A DNA stretch of 5,881 bases. Source: Hyphomonas sp. Lineage in GTDB: Bacteria; Pseudomonadota; Alphaproteobacteria; Caulobacterales; Hyphomonadaceae. Position numbers and translations under genes: made by a program. Below, piece after piece: positions 5,461 to 5,881 of the stretch (positions within the stretch are counted from its first letter, which is position 1; every line of letters begins with the position of its first letter). The stretch spans positions 1-5,881 of the forward strand of contig JARFRJ010000015.1 of assembly GCA_029287305.1 (NCBI GenBank). Reading direction: 5' to 3'. Under the pieces are notes generated by a model that saw nothing but the letters and a program-made list of their open reading frames with translations, was not told the DNA's origin and ran no database searches.

Positions 5461-5881
5461 TGCCAAAATCTACCATCCTTGTTGCCGAAGATGATTCGGC
5501 TATCCGTCTGGTGATTAGCCAAACCTTAAGTGCCTCTGGCTATGCGGTACGGACGACCGCGTCGCCAGAAGCTTTGCGCCGCTGGGTGCGTGAGGGTCAG
5601 GGCGATGTTGTCATCACCGATGTCTATCTGGATGATGACCCCATTTTCGATATTCTGCCCTCTATGAAGCTGGAGCGCCCTGAACTGCCCTTTATTGTCA
5701 TGAGTGGGCAGAATACGATATTGACTGCGGCTTCAGCCAGCGAGCATGGCGCCTTTGATTATCTGCCAAAGCCTTTTGATATCGAAGTTTTGGTCGATAT
5801 GGTTAGCCGCGCTCTGAAGAGCCCGGCTAATTCTTATTCGCGTATTGATCGTGAGACCCGGCAAGCTGAAAAGAATGCTGT
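5460..5881 (+). CDS. ntrC: Nitrogen regulation response regulator NtrC, receiver domain (cut by window edge)
   Basis: The first 140 codons are present and the frame is open at the window end. The visible part is a CheY-like receiver: acidic pocket E10, D11 and D12, phosphoacceptor D54 in VVITDV, S82 in IVMSGQNT, and K104 in YLPKPFD. VITDV, MSGQNT and YLPKPFD match NtrC of Alphaproteobacteria closely. A full protein would continue with a sigma-54-interacting AAA+ domain and a Fis-type helix-turn-helix, both outside the window. When phosphorylated by NtrB it activates nitrogen-assimilation genes. ATG 5460 overlaps the ntrB TAA by one base and has no clear ribosome site, so it is probably translated by coupling. 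Unusually, the loop after D54 reads VYLDDDPIFD, where the family usually has a VMPDE-like stretch, so the conserved M-P pair is absent. The identity rests on the receiver plus gene order. Confidence 0.92.
   Translation, partial: MPKSTILVAEDDSAIRLVISQTLSASGYAVRTTASPEALRRWVREGQGDVVITDVYLDDDPIFDILPSMKLERPELPFIVMSGQNTILTAASASEHGAFDYLPKPFDIEVLVDMVSRALKSPANSYSRIDRETRQAEKNA

Overview
The window looks like an ordinary stretch of an alphaproteobacterial chromosome with balanced GC content. The evidence is gene content and order: lipoyl synthase next to a Coq10/RatA START-domain protein, a fused IspD-IspF enzyme (common in Alphaproteobacteria) next to a stand-alone CinA C-terminal domain, and a dusB(nifR3)-ntrB-ntrC nitrogen-regulation operon. 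All proteins resemble that class in motif wording. I cannot name a genus. A lower-GC relative of Rhodobacterales, Caulobacterales or Hyphomonadaceae would fit, but that is a guess.

Layout: positions 1-90 are a non-coding leader. A short plus-strand pair follows, lipA (91-1071) and ratA/coq10-like (1099-1563). It converges, with a gap of only 24 bp, on a minus-strand pair read from right to left, ispDF (2117-3292) then cinA/pncC (1588-2082). A 117 bp divergent control region (3293-3409) separates ispDF from the plus-strand operon dusB (3410-4402), ntrB (4399-5460) and ntrC (5460 to the window edge, truncated). The operon genes overlap as ATGA and TAATG, which suggests translational coupling. 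No mobile element, CRISPR array, tRNA or rRNA gene was seen. No gene looks broken.

Functions: lipA makes the lipoyl cofactor of 2-oxoacid dehydrogenases. The Coq10-like protein probably helps ubiquinone function. ispDF makes an isoprenoid precursor (the MEP pathway) that also feeds ubiquinone side-chain synthesis. CinA/PncC salvages pyridine nucleotides. DusB modifies tRNA, and NtrB/NtrC control nitrogen assimilation.

I found no convincing new biological system. The parts most worth a second look are in the divergent region and around it: two dyad symmetries around a perfect TATAAT box, a forced TTG start for dusB overlapped by a 10-codon leader ORF, and a strong 15-bp-stem inverted repeat inside the 3' end of lipA.
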